The notes beneath the pieces were generated by a model. The model ran no database searches. It saw nothing but the letters and a program-made list of their open reading frames with translations, and was not told where the DNA came from. This document shows positions 54,453 through 64,000 of a DNA stretch of 64,000 nucleotides, one piece after another. The position numbers were made by a program, and so were the translations under genes. Positions within the stretch are counted from its first letter, which is position 1, and every line of letters starts with the position of its first letter. The stretch is from Bretschneidera sinensis (Eukaryota > Streptophyta > Magnoliopsida > Brassicales > Akaniaceae), in contig CM043698.1 of assembly GCA_023935145.1 (NCBI GenBank), positions 85,783,001 to 85,847,000 on the forward strand, in the 5' to 3' direction.

Positions 54453-56268
54453 GGCAGAACCTTGGGAGGTACTAAACTATTCAAATTGTGTAGAAACCTG
54501 AAAGTTCTCAAACTGCTCAATAAGAAACACTTCAGCCACATTTTAGAGAGAGCCCTGAAGGCTTCACTTAAGCTGTCTAGTCTTCAAAGGGAGCTCCATG
54601 ATAACCCTTCTGACTTAGAGCTTCAATCTATGGTGGCTGCTATGAAGCTGAAGGCCTTTCAACTGGCTGAAGTAGAGAGAAGCTTCCTATCATAGTAGGC
54701 CAAATGCAAATACCTCCTTAACAGTGATAGGGGTTCAAAATTCTTCCATGCCTTGTTAAAAAGGAAGACCAGTAAAAACCATATAGCTGCTGTTGTCTAC
54801 TCAAATGGCTCACTAACTGCCTCTGAAGCTGAAGTGATAGAGGAATTTCTAAAATTCTATAAGGACCTTTCAGGATCCTCTGCCAGTTGTAGGCCCCTTG
54901 ACCTGGAAGTCATTAGAGAAGGCCTTTTAATCCAAGAGAGCCAAGCTGACCTGTTGATCAAGGATGTCACAGAGGAAGAGATAAAGGAAGCCCTTTGGAG
55001 TATAGGGGAGGATAAGTCCCCAGGTCCAGATGGCTATTCTTCCATATTTTTTAAGAAAGCATGGGATGTAATCAACCAAGATATCATTGAGGCTGTGCAG
55101 GATTTTTTCCAGAATGGGAGGTTACTTAAACAGTTAAACCACACCTCCCTTGCTTTGATCTTTAAATGCAAACAAGCTTCAAAAGTGGAGGATTTCAGAC
55201 TTATTGCCTGTTGTAATGTGATATATAAGATCATCTCTAAGATCCTTGCCTCCAGATTAGCCCCTGCTTGGAATGCATTATCAATCTAGCCCAGGCTGCT
55301 TTCATAAAATCTAGAAGCATGGCTAAAAACATCCATCTGGTCCAGGAGCTCCTCAGGAAATACTGCAGGAAAAGAATCTCACCAAGATGTATGATCAAGA
55401 TAGATATTAGAAAAGCTTATGAAACAGTAGAGTGGGAGTTTCTGAATAGTCTAATTGCTGGCCTTGGGGTTCCTGATAAATTCAGAAGATGGATTATGGA
55501 ATGTGTTTCATCAACAGCCTTTTCTCTATCCATCAATGGGAGTTTGCATGGTTTCTTTGTTGGCAAAAGGGGCCTCAGACAAGGAGACCCCCTCTCCCTA
55601 TATCTGTTTGTTATGATTGTGGAGTACTTGTCCAGACTTCTTAGGAGATTGAATGAAGAGGATGGGTTCAAATATCACCCTAAGTGTGACAAACTCAAGA
55701 TCACCCGCTTAGCTTTTGCTGATGATCTCATTCTCTTTTCTAGAGGGAATGCTAGGTCTGTTGGGCAACTAATGGAATGTGTCAACCAGTTCAGTGAGTG
55801 CTCTGGGCTGTAAGCAAGCTTGTCCAAATCAAATGTTTTCCATGCTGGAGTCCAGGCTGCTGAGTTAATGGAAATCAGAAGGATTACTAGAATGGAGGAT
55901 GGTAGTCTCCCTTTCAAATACTTGGGTGTTCCTCTGGCTTCAGCAAGATTAAATGCTACCCACTACTCCCCCCTCATTGAAAAAATATCTGGGCTGGTTC
56001 TTCTTTGTCCTATGCTGGCAGAACAGAACTGATCAAATCAGTGCTTCAAGGGGTGGAGTGTTTTTGGCTTGCCATCTTCCCTATCCCTGGCAACATCCTG
56101 GAGAAAATAACTAGGATGTACAGAACATTTCTATGGAATGGCAGGAGCAGTGGTATGAGGAAGGCCCTAGTAGCATGGGCAGATTTATGCAAACCAAAAG
56201 CTGAAGGTGGGTTAGGCCTGGTAGACTTAAAAGTTTGGAATAAGGCACTCTTAACCAGGGTCATTTAG
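54453..56268 (+). pseudogene. LINE ORF2 reverse transcriptase
   Basis: Linker (54462-54695), then open 54753-55289: KSPGPDGYSSIFFKKAW, SLALIFKCKQASKVEDFRLIACCNVIYKIISKIL. Next frame 55268-55813: QAAFIKSRSM, RGLRQGDPLS and ARLAFADD-type LAFADDLILF with both catalytic aspartates. Then 55820-56032 (FKYLGVPL) and 56005-56268 (YAGRTELIKSVL, LVAWADLCKPKAEGGLGL). Frame changes at about 55275 and 56010, stops at 54693 and 55811. The motif order and spacing are normal. Confidence 0.88.
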
Positions 56269-56451
56269 AACATCCACATGAAGAAAGACTCCCTATAGAT
56301 CCAGTGGGTTCAGCACTATTACTTGCTGAACAGATCTATATGGGAGACCATGGCAAGAAAGGATGACTCCCCCCTTTGGAAGAAAATTCTAGAAATCAGA
56401 AATGACTTGACTGGCCAGTCATCTTCTACTCAGTAGGCCAGGGAAAGATTA

Positions 56452-56656
56452 ATGGAATGGAAGGACCAGAATGATTTGTGCATAAAGAAGGTGTACAACT
56501 CAATCAGGCTGAAAGGAAATGTAGTCAGTTGGGCTTCCTTGGTGTGGAATGGTCACTGCCCCCCTAAGCACTCCTTTATTCTTTGGCTGGCCATAAAGAA
56601 CAGACTTCTCACAAAGGATAGGCTTCAGCTGGATGGAGAAGAAAAACTATGCCCTC
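56452..56656 (+). pseudogene. LINE zf-RVT region, truncated
   Basis: LVWNGHCPPKHSFILWLAIKNRLLTKDRL matches the zf-RVT start. It runs to EEKLCPL at 56656, where SIRE copy 2 begins. The rest of the domain would be right of the SIRE element, outside the window. Confidence 0.8.
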
Positions 56657-56961
56657 TGTTGACCCTCACCCGTATTTTAATGATGACAAAATACAACTGC
56701 TATTATTCTAACAGTTCAAACTAAGTCTAGTAAACAACAAAATAATTCAACCAGGGATCAAAGTGCAAGAACTCAAACCGAATCAAACTATCAAGTGAAG
56801 ACTGAAGAACTAGTATAGGTCTTAAGTATTAGAATCAATGTAAGTCTCACTTATACATTGTAATATCTTGTTCAATGGCTCGAACACAAAAGGTTTTCTA
56901 AACCAATCATTTTAAAACAAATGTTTTAAGTTAAAACAGAAAAACTAGGTTGGAAGACAAC

Positions 56962-57172
56962 CCAATCGACTGGGTATATATACCAGTCAACTGGTATATG
57001 AGACAGTATGTCTCCAGTCGACTGGGTCAGTCATACCAATCGACTGGTAAAATGGACAGTAAGTCCCCAGTCGACTGGATGAAAAATACCAGTCGACTGG
57101 TAACCCAGAAGCTTTGAAAACAAGAATTTTCAAGAGAGCCCAGTCGATTGGTATCACGACCCAGTCGACTGG
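56962..57172. repeat. CCAGTCGACTGG palindrome array, 8 units
   Basis: Starts 56962, 56983, 57014, 57036, 57067, 57089, 57140, 57161. Steps 21, 31, 22, 31, 22, 51, 21. Units are perfect or differ at the CpG (ATCGAC, GTCAAC, GTCGAT). Linkers of 9-10 and 19 bases are much less alike than the palindromes. It ends 95 bp before the TATA box. Confidence 0.93.
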
Positions 57173-57489
57173 TAGTTCAAAAATATGACTGTTGGACACC
57201 AAATCTGAACGTTTTAAAAGCAAATCTTTTTCAAATTAAAGTTAAAACGGCCATATTATTTGATGGCTATATAAACCCATTCTATTGAGCTTTCAAATAC
57301 AGAGCTGCACATTCAAAAAGAGTTGATCTGACACAATCAAGTTATTGTACTTTTTGAAACACAAAAAGCTTTGAAATATTCTTGTTGAGCCATTCTTCAA
57401 GCTTTAATTTGAAAGAGAGACATTATTCAGTTGTATAAGCTTCCATTTACTGTTTCTCAACCATTTACTTTACAGCATCTTTTGTAAAG

Positions 57490-57553
57490 GGATTACTTCC
57501 GAAAGGAATGGGATTACTTCCGAGAAGAAGGGGATAGCTTCCGAGAGGAAAGG
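57490..57553 (+). repeat. 21-bp tandem array, 3 units, hairpin-forming
   Basis: CTTCC starts 57496, 57517, 57538. Same unit as in copy 1 (7 and 6 copies). Loops are GAAA, GAGA and GAGA. Confidence 0.88.
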
Positions 57554-57841
57554 ATTGTAAGGTTTGTACAACACCGGGAAAGTTGTACAACTAAGTTACT
57601 TAGTGGATTACTTCAAGGAGGTTCCTTGAAGAGAGTGGACTTAGGGTCGGAATGAATCCGATATTGCTGAACCACTATAATTTGAGGTTGCATCCTCTTC
57701 TCTCAAAACTCTTTATTTACAACATATTACTTGTCTTAATTGTTTGCTGCTTATTCATTTTTATAAACTTGTATTAATTCCACAAAAAGTTTTAAAAACC
57801 CAATTCACACCCCTTCTTGGGTTGAAACCTCGATCTACAAT

Positions 57842-57853
57842 TGGTATCAGAGC
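57842..57853 (+). promoter_or_regulatory. Primer-binding site, initiator tRNA-Met
   Basis: TGGTATCAGAGC, two bases after the LTR end, as in copy 1. Confidence 0.9.
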
Positions 57854-57894
57854 TTCGTTCTCATATTTAGGCTCAAAATCCTTGAGTTGATCCA

Positions 57895-59963
57895 ATGGCA
57901 GCAAATAGCTACTCTGAAGGACACTCATATACTAGACCACCTTTGTTCAATGGCTCCAATTATAAATATTGGAAAAACAGAATGAAAATCTTTGTCGAAT
58001 GATAAGATTATAATCTGTAGAGAGTCATTGAAAAAGGTCTAGAATTCCTTCAAAAGAAATAACTATTGGAGAGACCCATCATACAATGCCTAAACTCAAA
58101 ACTGAGTACACTGACGATGATTGTAGAATAATGTCTCTTAATAGCAGAACAACAAATATGCTACATTGTGCTTTAGATATTTCTGAATATAATAAAATAT
58201 CTGCATGTGTTTCGGCTAAAGAGATATGGGACAAACTGCAAATTACATATGAAGGAACTAGTGAGGTAAAAAAGTCAAAAATATATATGTTAGTTTCTGA
58301 ATATGAGTCATTTAAAATGTCTCCTAACGAAACAATTTCTGAAATGCACTCATGGTTCACAACTATTATAAATGGTTTAAAGCTACTTAGTAGGAATATT
58401 GAGGAGTTTAAACTAATTAGAAAAATCTTGAGATCTCTGCCACCTTCATGGAAACCAAAGAAGACAGCCATTCAGGAGGCCAAAGATCTTGACAAACTTG
58501 ATGTTGAGACACTACTTGGATCATTGTTGACATATGAGATGGAAGAAATGACTCCCATCGTCAATGATGATGAGAAGAAGAAAAAGGTAATTGCTCTCAA
58601 AGCTTCTATGAGCAACAAAGAAATGGAATCGGAAAAAGAAGCGGAGAGCAGTTAGGAAGATGGTGAAATAGCATTAATCACCAAACGATTCCATAGGTTC
58701 TTGAAGAAAAGCAAGAAACCTTATACAAAGGATCCCACTTCGAAAAGGGAACCACTTGCGTGTTATGGCTGCAAGAAGCCTGGTCACATTAGGGCTGGTT
58801 ATATGGTTTCAAACAAACCATACAAGAGCTTGAAGAAGAAAGCCATGATAGCAACTACTTGGAGTGATGACGAGGAAGAAGATAAGTCATCAGACAAAAA
58901 AGTCGGATACGAGGACGTTGCTAACCTTTGATTGATGGCAATCGACGATGAAAGTGAGGTAACATCTTCTCCTTCTTCTAAGAATAATATTGTGAGTAGT
59001 AGTGAAGAACTGCTAGAAGTAATAAATGAAATGCATGATGAATTGAAGAAATTTGATTCTAGAAATTCAATTCTTAAAAATGAGGTATCATCTCTCTCTA
59101 AAGAGATGATAAGTCTTAGAGAAGAAAAAGAAAAATTATCGTCTTTACTGTATGATTCTTCTCAAGATTTTCTCAAAGATGAAAATGAGAATTTAAAAAA
59201 TAAAATTTCAGAATTGAATAGCACTATATCTAGACTTATGCTTGGAAAAGAAAGGCTTGATGAAGTGCTTTTTTTCCAAAGATTAAGCGGAGGAAAATCT
59301 GGTGTAGGATACTCTCCTTTGGAAAAGCAAAAATCAAAAGAGAGCTTATTCATGAAAGCCACATATGTGAATAAAGCCTCTACTTCAAAAAACCCTAGTA
59401 AGATTAAAAGCACTCCCTCATTAAATGCTAGAAATTCTAGGAATACAAATGTTCATACAAAAATAAAGAATCCTAGAAATACACATGCTTATATGTATGC
59501 ACACTCTAAAAATGCTTATACACATCCTAGAAATAACCAATATATTCTTTCTAGGAACAATATGTATAATCAACATATGCACTCTGCTCATACTCATCCT
59601 AGGAATTACCATCATGGTTATCCTAGAAATAATTTGCATGCACATAATAATGCTAGCATGTATCCTAGAATGCATCATCACACATTTTCTGGAAATGACA
59701 TGCATTTTCATATTCCTCACCATAGAAACATGTATCCTAGGAACTATTATCCTAAGGATTATAGGCATGCACATCTAAGATATGCTAGAAATTTCAAGAA
59801 CTACCATCCTAGGATTGTGCATCATCAATATGCCCATAGATCACCATATACTGTTAAGAAAGTATGGGTTCCAAAAGGAACCGTGTTTTTTAGGACTAAC
59901 CCCAAAGGACCCAAGAAATTTTGGGTACCTAAAAGTGCTATCGTATATCCTTGTGTGATGTAG
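57895..59963 (+). pseudogene. SIRE copy 2 gag, broken
   Basis: ATG 57895 (MAANSYSEGHSYTRPPLFNG) at the same place as copy 1, then stops and a frameshift before 58086. Open 58086-58655 (gag core AKEIWDKLQITYEGTSEV, IRKILRSLPPSWK), stop, 58701-58931 with a zinc knuckle CYGCKKPGHIRAGY whose last cysteine is tyrosine, then a TGA at 58929-58931. From 58932 the coiled-coil and His/Asn-rich PRN region follow, nearly the same as copy 1, to KSAIVYPCVM and the TAG at 59961-59963. The first ~280 codons are a different gag lineage from copy 1. Confidence 0.88.
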
Positions 59964-62900
59964 ATATGTCTCCATACCAAGGAGAAAGGTAACTGTTGGT
60001 ATCTTGATAGTAGATACTCAAAGCAAATGACTGGTAATAAAAATGTATTCAAGGAGCTAACTCTAAGAGATGGTGGATATGTCACCATTAGAGACAATAC
60101 AAAAATAAAGATCATCGGGCATGGAAAAGTCGGTAATGATTTCTCAACCTTAGATAATGTATTGCTAGTACAAGGCCTTAAGCCAAATTTACTTAGCATT
60201 AGTCAACTATGTGGTAAAGGCTACAAAGTCACATTTGAGACCTCTTATTGTCTAGTTATAGACATTAAGAGCAACAAGATCAAATTTATTGGCCATAAAC
60301 ATGAAAATGTCTACATAGTTGATTTGAAATCCTTGCATTCTGAAAATGAAAAATGTTTTCCTGCCTTTAGTGAAAATCCATGGCTATGGCATAGGAGACT
60401 TGGTCATGTGAACATGAAGTTGCTAAAAATCGTTTTAAGAAAAGATTTAGTCATTGGACTTCCTAAAATCAATTTTGAAAAAGACAAAGTATGCAATGCT
60501 TGTCAAATGGGAAAACAAACTAGGATTTCATTTAAAGCTAAAAATGTAGTCTCAACTACTAGACCTTTGGAACTTCTGCATATGGACTTATTTGGTCCAA
60601 TTAGTACCATAAGTCTAGGTGGCAATCAATATGCTCTTGTTATTGTTGATGACTATTCAAGATATACTTTTGTTATTTTTATTGCTTACAAGGATGAAGC
60701 TTTCAAAGGATTTGAAAAGTTTTGCAGAAAGGTACAAAATGAAAAAGGAATTTGTATTTCAAGCATAAGAAGTGATCATGGCAAAGAATTTGGAAATCAA
60801 AGCTTTTCAAAATTTTGTGATGAAAATGAAATTAATCACAACTTTTCAGCTCCTAGAACTCCTCAACAAAATGGAGTTGTTGAAAGGAAAAATAGAGTTC
60901 TAGAAGAATTTTCAAGAACTATGCTTTGTGAAAATAATTTACCAAAATACTTTTGGGCTGAAGCCGTGAACACTTCTTGCTATATCTTAAATAAAATTTT
61001 AATTAGGCCTCTACTTGATAAAACTCCATATGAACTATTGAAAAGAAGAAAGCCTAATATCTCCTATTTTCGTGCATTTGGTTGTAAATGCTTCATCTTA
61101 AATAACAATAAAACTAACTTGGGTAAATTTGATTCTAAGACCGATGAAATGATATTTTTAGGATATTCTACATCGAGTAAGGCTTATAGAGTTTTCAATA
61201 AGAGAACTTTAGTGGTAGAAGAATCTGTACATGTAACTCTTGATGAGTCTAACCCAATTTGTAGTAGAGAAGTTTCCTTTAAAGATGATGCAGATTTCAT
61301 TCCAAGAATGGAAACTCCTACTCCCATTGTTGACCCAAAAGAGAGTCCACCTCAAGCAAATGAAGAGATGGAAACTCCCAATTTGGACCAACCATCCTCA
61401 AGCCAACAAGAGGAAAGTCTACTCAAAGATTGGAGGTATGTAAATTATCACCCGATTGATCAAGTGATTGGTGATCCTTCACAAGGGGTAAGAACTCACT
61501 CTTCTATTAGAAATATTTGCAACTTTGTAGCTTATTTGTCTCAAGTAGAACCTAAGACATTTATAGAAGCTGAAAAAGATAATGAATGGATAATTGCAAT
61601 GCAAGAAGAAATAAATCAATTTGAGAGAAACAATGTTTGGAAACTAGTTCCAAGACCTAAGAATCATTCGATAATTGGAACTAAATGGGTATATAGAAAT
61701 AAGATGGATGAAAATGGAATAGTAATTTGGAACAAGGCTAGACTAGTTGCTAAGGGATATAATAAAGAAGAAGGAATAGACTTTGATGAGACCTATGCTC
61801 CCGTAGCTAGATTAGTAGCTATTCAAATGTTATTAGCCTTTACATGCTTTAATAAATTCAAACTATTTCAAATGGATGTGAAAAGTGCCTTTTTAAATGG
61901 CTTTATAGAAGAAGAGGTTTATGTTGAGCAACCTCTTGGATTTGAAAATTTCTAGTCTTCCAAATCATGTCTACAAGCTTTCTAAAGCTCTATATGGGTT
62001 GAAGCAAGCTCCAAGGGCATGGTATGAAAGACTAAGAAAATTTTTGATTGACAGTAATTTTGTTTGAGGTAAAATAGACACAACACTCTTCACAAAAACT
62101 CACAAAAATGACACTTTGATAGTTCAAATATATGTTGATGATATTATATTTGGTGCTACTAATGAATCTATGTGTCAAGAGTTTGCAAAGTGCATGCAAG
62201 GTGAATTTGAAATGAGCATGATGGGAGAACTTACCTACTTCCTTGGACTTTAAATCAAGCAACTAAAAGGAGGCATCTTCATCAATCAACAGAAGTACAT
62301 TAAGGACCTACTAAAGAGGTTCGGGATGGAAAGCTCAAAGCCACTTGGAATGCCTATGAGCACAACTACTAACTCGATCTTGATGAAGGAGGTAAAACTG
62401 TAGATTCTAAATATTATAGAAGCATGATAGGTGCTTTACTTTATTTGACTGCAAGTAGACCTGATATAATGTTCAGTGTATGCATGTGTGCTAGATTTCA
62501 GTATAATCCTAAGGAATCACATATAGTTGCAGTAAAAAGAATCCTTAGATATCTATAAGGAACCCAAACCATAAGATTATGGTATTCTAGAGATTCATCT
62601 TTTGAGGTTGTAGGATATTCAGATGCTGATTTTGCTGGATGTAGGTGAGATAGAAAAAGCACAAGTGGTACATGCCAATTCTTAGGAGCTATGTTAACCT
62701 CTTAGTTTTTCAAGAAACAAAATTCCGTTGCACTATCAACCGCCGAGGCGGAATACGTTGCAGCCGGAAGTTGTTGTGCCCAAGTAATTTGGATGAAACA
62801 ACAACTAGAAGACTATGGCATGAACCTAAAAAACATCCCAATATTTTGTGACAATACTAGTGCTATCAACATAACCAAGAACCCTATTCAACACTCTAGA

Positions 62901-63086
62901 ACAAAGCATATAGAGATAAGACATCATTTCTTAAGAGACCATGCTAAAAAAGGTGACATAAGACTAGAATTCATACCTTCAGAAGATCAAATAGCTGACA
63001 TTCTTACAAAACCTCTAGGTGAAGCTAGTTTTTGTAAGAAAAGAATGTTAATAGGATTGCTGGATTATGATAAACTGAATATCTGA
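59964..63086 (+). pseudogene. SIRE copy 2 pol (PR-INT-RT-RNase H), broken
   Basis: Same frame as gag after the TAG. Protease has [10 protein letters not shown] instead of DSGCSKH, so it is inactive. 60027-61955 is open for 642 codons: [48 protein letters not shown] (all integrase residues present), then the RT start to about QPLGFENF. A one-base insertion near 61950 shifts the frame. RT continues with IYVDDIIFG (62130) and stops at about 62067 and 62251. A deletion near 62372 shifts it again. RNase H is broken by several stops. The C-terminal 97 codons (62793-63086) are open: SRTKHIEIRHHFLRDHAKKG, IPSEDQIADILTKPLG. The integrase is the best-preserved enzyme in the window. Confidence 0.9.
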
Positions 63087-63227
63087 TTGCTCCTTCATGC
63101 ATCATATGCATAATTTGACATCTAGTGAAAGAGTATTAATTATTGTTTAAATATCTCCCTCATTCAAGATGTCATAGATAAACAAATTTCATGCTGCAAA
63201 TTCAAGACTGAAAATTTTCTTAAGGGT

Positions 63228-63469
63228 CCAGTCGACTGGTAACTCTATCCCAGTCGACTGATAGGTCACTGCCCTTTTATCCAGTTGACTGGTAAATATG
63301 ACCCAGTCGACTGGTAAGTCTCTGCCAAATTGTCCAGTCAACTGGAAGTCTTATCCAGTCAACTGGTACATCTAGATCCTGTTTGGAGCCATTTATTTTT
63401 AAATCAGTTATCATCCAGTTAACTTTTCAAAGGGATCCAATCGACTGGTAACACGACCCAGTCGACTGG
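63228..63469. repeat. CCAGTCGACTGG palindrome array, 9 units
   Basis: Starts 63228, 63250, 63281, 63303, 63334, 63355, 63415 (half decayed), 63437, 63458. Steps 22, 31, 22, 31, 21, 60, 22, 21. Same motif and spacing as in the copy 2 LTR, but located after pol. Confidence 0.92.
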
Positions 63470-63479
63470 TATCACGATT

Positions 63480-63489
63480 CTATAAAAAG
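63480..63489 (+). promoter_or_regulatory. TATA-like box before the extra ORF
   Basis: CTATAAAAAG, 11 bp after the last palindrome and about 210 bp before the ATG at 63699. A CT-rich stretch follows. It may be an internal promoter; this is an inference from layout only. Confidence 0.4.
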
Positions 63490-63698
63490 ACTGTTCATTT
63501 TTTCTATTTTTTACGCCACTTTCGAGCACCCTTACTTTCTCTCTCTAAAAAAATTTCATCCTTTTGATCCAAAAACCATCCAAATTTCATCTAAACACAC
63601 CGATCTACTCATCCGTAACGAGATTTTTAACTTTCTACGGTTAAAATCTCTTATTTTCACTAAAATATCTTTTACCCAAAAACTCTAAATTCCTCAAA

Positions 63699-64000
63699 AT
63701 GGCCGATAGAATCCGTGTTAAATTCACAACTAGTGGACCAAATGAGCCTAAAAGGCCAAGGTCTACAAAACCATTGGTATCGGAGTCACGGGGGAAGGGT
63801 GTAGCGGGCTCATCAAGCAAGATGCCTATAATAGAGCTTGATGAGTCTCTGTTTTCCAGTCCTACGGCAAAGGGAAGGTATGACTCAATCATTCGCCATA
63901 AGAAGATCATGACGGGTAGAGTTGTTGACTTCGACTCTATTCATCATGGCAATTTTGAAATCTTGCCAGCCTTTGAGGCGATTCACTTGACCCCACTGAT
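63699..64000 (+). CDS. Extra ORF after SIRE pol (partial, runs off the edge)
   Basis: ATG 63699 opens 100 codons without a stop to the window end. N-terminus MADRIRVKFTTSGPNEPKRP is basic and Pro/Ser-rich. A following stretch (GRYDSIIRHKKIMTGRVVDF, FEILPAFEAIHLTPL) has the general look of the N-terminal part of the plant transposon domain in the Athila frame at 48462-49085 (ERYVRMMHTRKPIPERG). SIRE-type elements can carry an extra, env-position frame after pol; this could be one. I see no signal peptide or membrane segment in the visible part. Alternatives: a captured host fragment, or the start of another inserted element. Confidence 0.5.
   Translation, partial: MADRIRVKFTTSGPNEPKRPRSTKPLVSESRGKGVAGSSSKMPIIELDESLFSSPTAKGRYDSIIRHKKIMTGRVVDFDSIHHGNFEILPAFEAIHLTPL

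Larger units (their letters stand above)
51800..56656 (+). mobile_element. L1-type LINE, interrupted
   Basis: Plus-strand LINE in the Athila RT. Order: 5' leader, ORF1 (DUF4283 and zinc knuckle), ORF2 with endonuclease, RT and zf-RVT. It is cut at 56656 by SIRE copy 2 in the zf-RVT region, so its 3' end lies beyond the right edge. The left junction is approximate (51795-51840). It keeps its 5' part, which is uncommon for LINE insertions, and its ORF2 has only a handful of breaks. Confidence 0.85.
56657..57839 (+). mobile_element. SIRE copy 2, 5' LTR
   Basis: 1183 bp, TGTTGACCCTCACCC to CCTCGATCTACA. The last ~650 bp resemble the copy 1 LTR; the first ~500 bp do not. Eight palindromes (56962-57172), TATA at 57268-57275, three units of the 21-bp array (57490-57553). 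Confidence 0.9.
63087..63698 (+). other. Non-coding stretch between SIRE pol and the extra ORF
   Basis: 612 bp, not similar to the corresponding part of copy 1. Holds the palindrome array 63228-63469, a TATA-like CTATAAAAAG at 63480-63489 and a CT-rich leader-like segment (63500-63560). Confidence 0.75.
56657..64000 (+). mobile_element. Ty1/copia SIRE/Maximus element, copy 2 (5' part)
   Basis: 5' LTR 56657-57839, primer site, gag, pol, a non-coding stretch with a palindrome array, and an extra open frame running off the edge. The base pairs before the LTR (CCCTC, 56652-56656) are the candidate target duplication. From the middle of gag through RNase H it is very similar to copy 1; the LTR U3, the gag N-terminus and the region after pol are different. 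Confidence 0.9.

Noticed and set aside
56962..57172. CRISPR-like reading of the palindrome array
   Set aside because: The repeats are 12-bp palindromes with variable 9-39 base gaps, in a plant retrotransposon LTR; no cas genes and no uniform spacers.

Overview
The window looks like transposon-packed intergenic chromatin of a flowering plant, probably a eudicot. It is AT-rich, and almost every recognisable coding stretch belongs to a plant retroelement (Ty1/copia Tork and SIRE/Maximus, Ty3 Tekay/Del chromovirus, Athila, L1-type LINE) or to a plant DNA-transposon-related family (CACTA terminus, FAR1-like pseudogene). I found no intact host gene, tRNA or rRNA. Nearly every open frame is broken by stops or frameshifts; the exceptions are a 579-codon SIRE gag and an open frame that runs off the right edge.

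Layout from left to right. (1) 1-22745 is one Ty3 Tekay-type element on the + strand (5' LTR remnant 6553-6903, gag, protease, RT, RNase H, integrase, chromodomain, 3' LTR 20534-22745). Its 5' LTR is interrupted by a minus-strand Tork element (2764-6552 visible). That Tork is interrupted by a + strand Athila-like element (LTR 1481-2763), which is itself interrupted by a minus-strand Athila-type gag element (1-1348). The Tekay protease is interrupted by a complete SIRE element (8875-17392, duplication CATGC). (2) 22746-30624 holds an old minus-strand LINE, a decayed LTR fragment, short diverged repeats and a FAR1/FHY3-like pseudogene. (3) 30625-38570 starts with a CACTA-type terminus, interrupted after 118 bp by a non-autonomous Athila derivative (30743-35733, duplication GTAAT). 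Then follow CACTA-like subterminal sequence, about ten copies of a ~162-bp tandem repeat, and a ~300-bp foldback. (4) 38576-64000 is a minus-strand Athila element. Its 3' LTR is split by a complete Tork element (39347-45582, duplication GAGGA). Its RT is split by a + strand LINE (from about 51800), and the LINE is split by a second SIRE element (56657 to beyond the window).

The most unusual signal is in non-coding DNA. LTRs from unrelated families carry arrays of a TCGA-cored palindrome: CCAGTCGACTGG in SIRE, ACAGTCGACTGT in Tekay, TGCGCTCGATCGCA in Athila-type elements. Copies sit about 21 bp apart, often alternating 21/31 bp, close to whole turns of the DNA helix. In SIRE and most Athila-type LTRs the array ends 88-98 bp upstream of the TATA box. 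In the second SIRE copy another array lies just upstream of a TATA-like box and an extra open frame. SIRE LTRs also carry a 21-bp tandem array whose unit would fold in RNA as a CTTCC/GGAAG stem with a GNRA loop.
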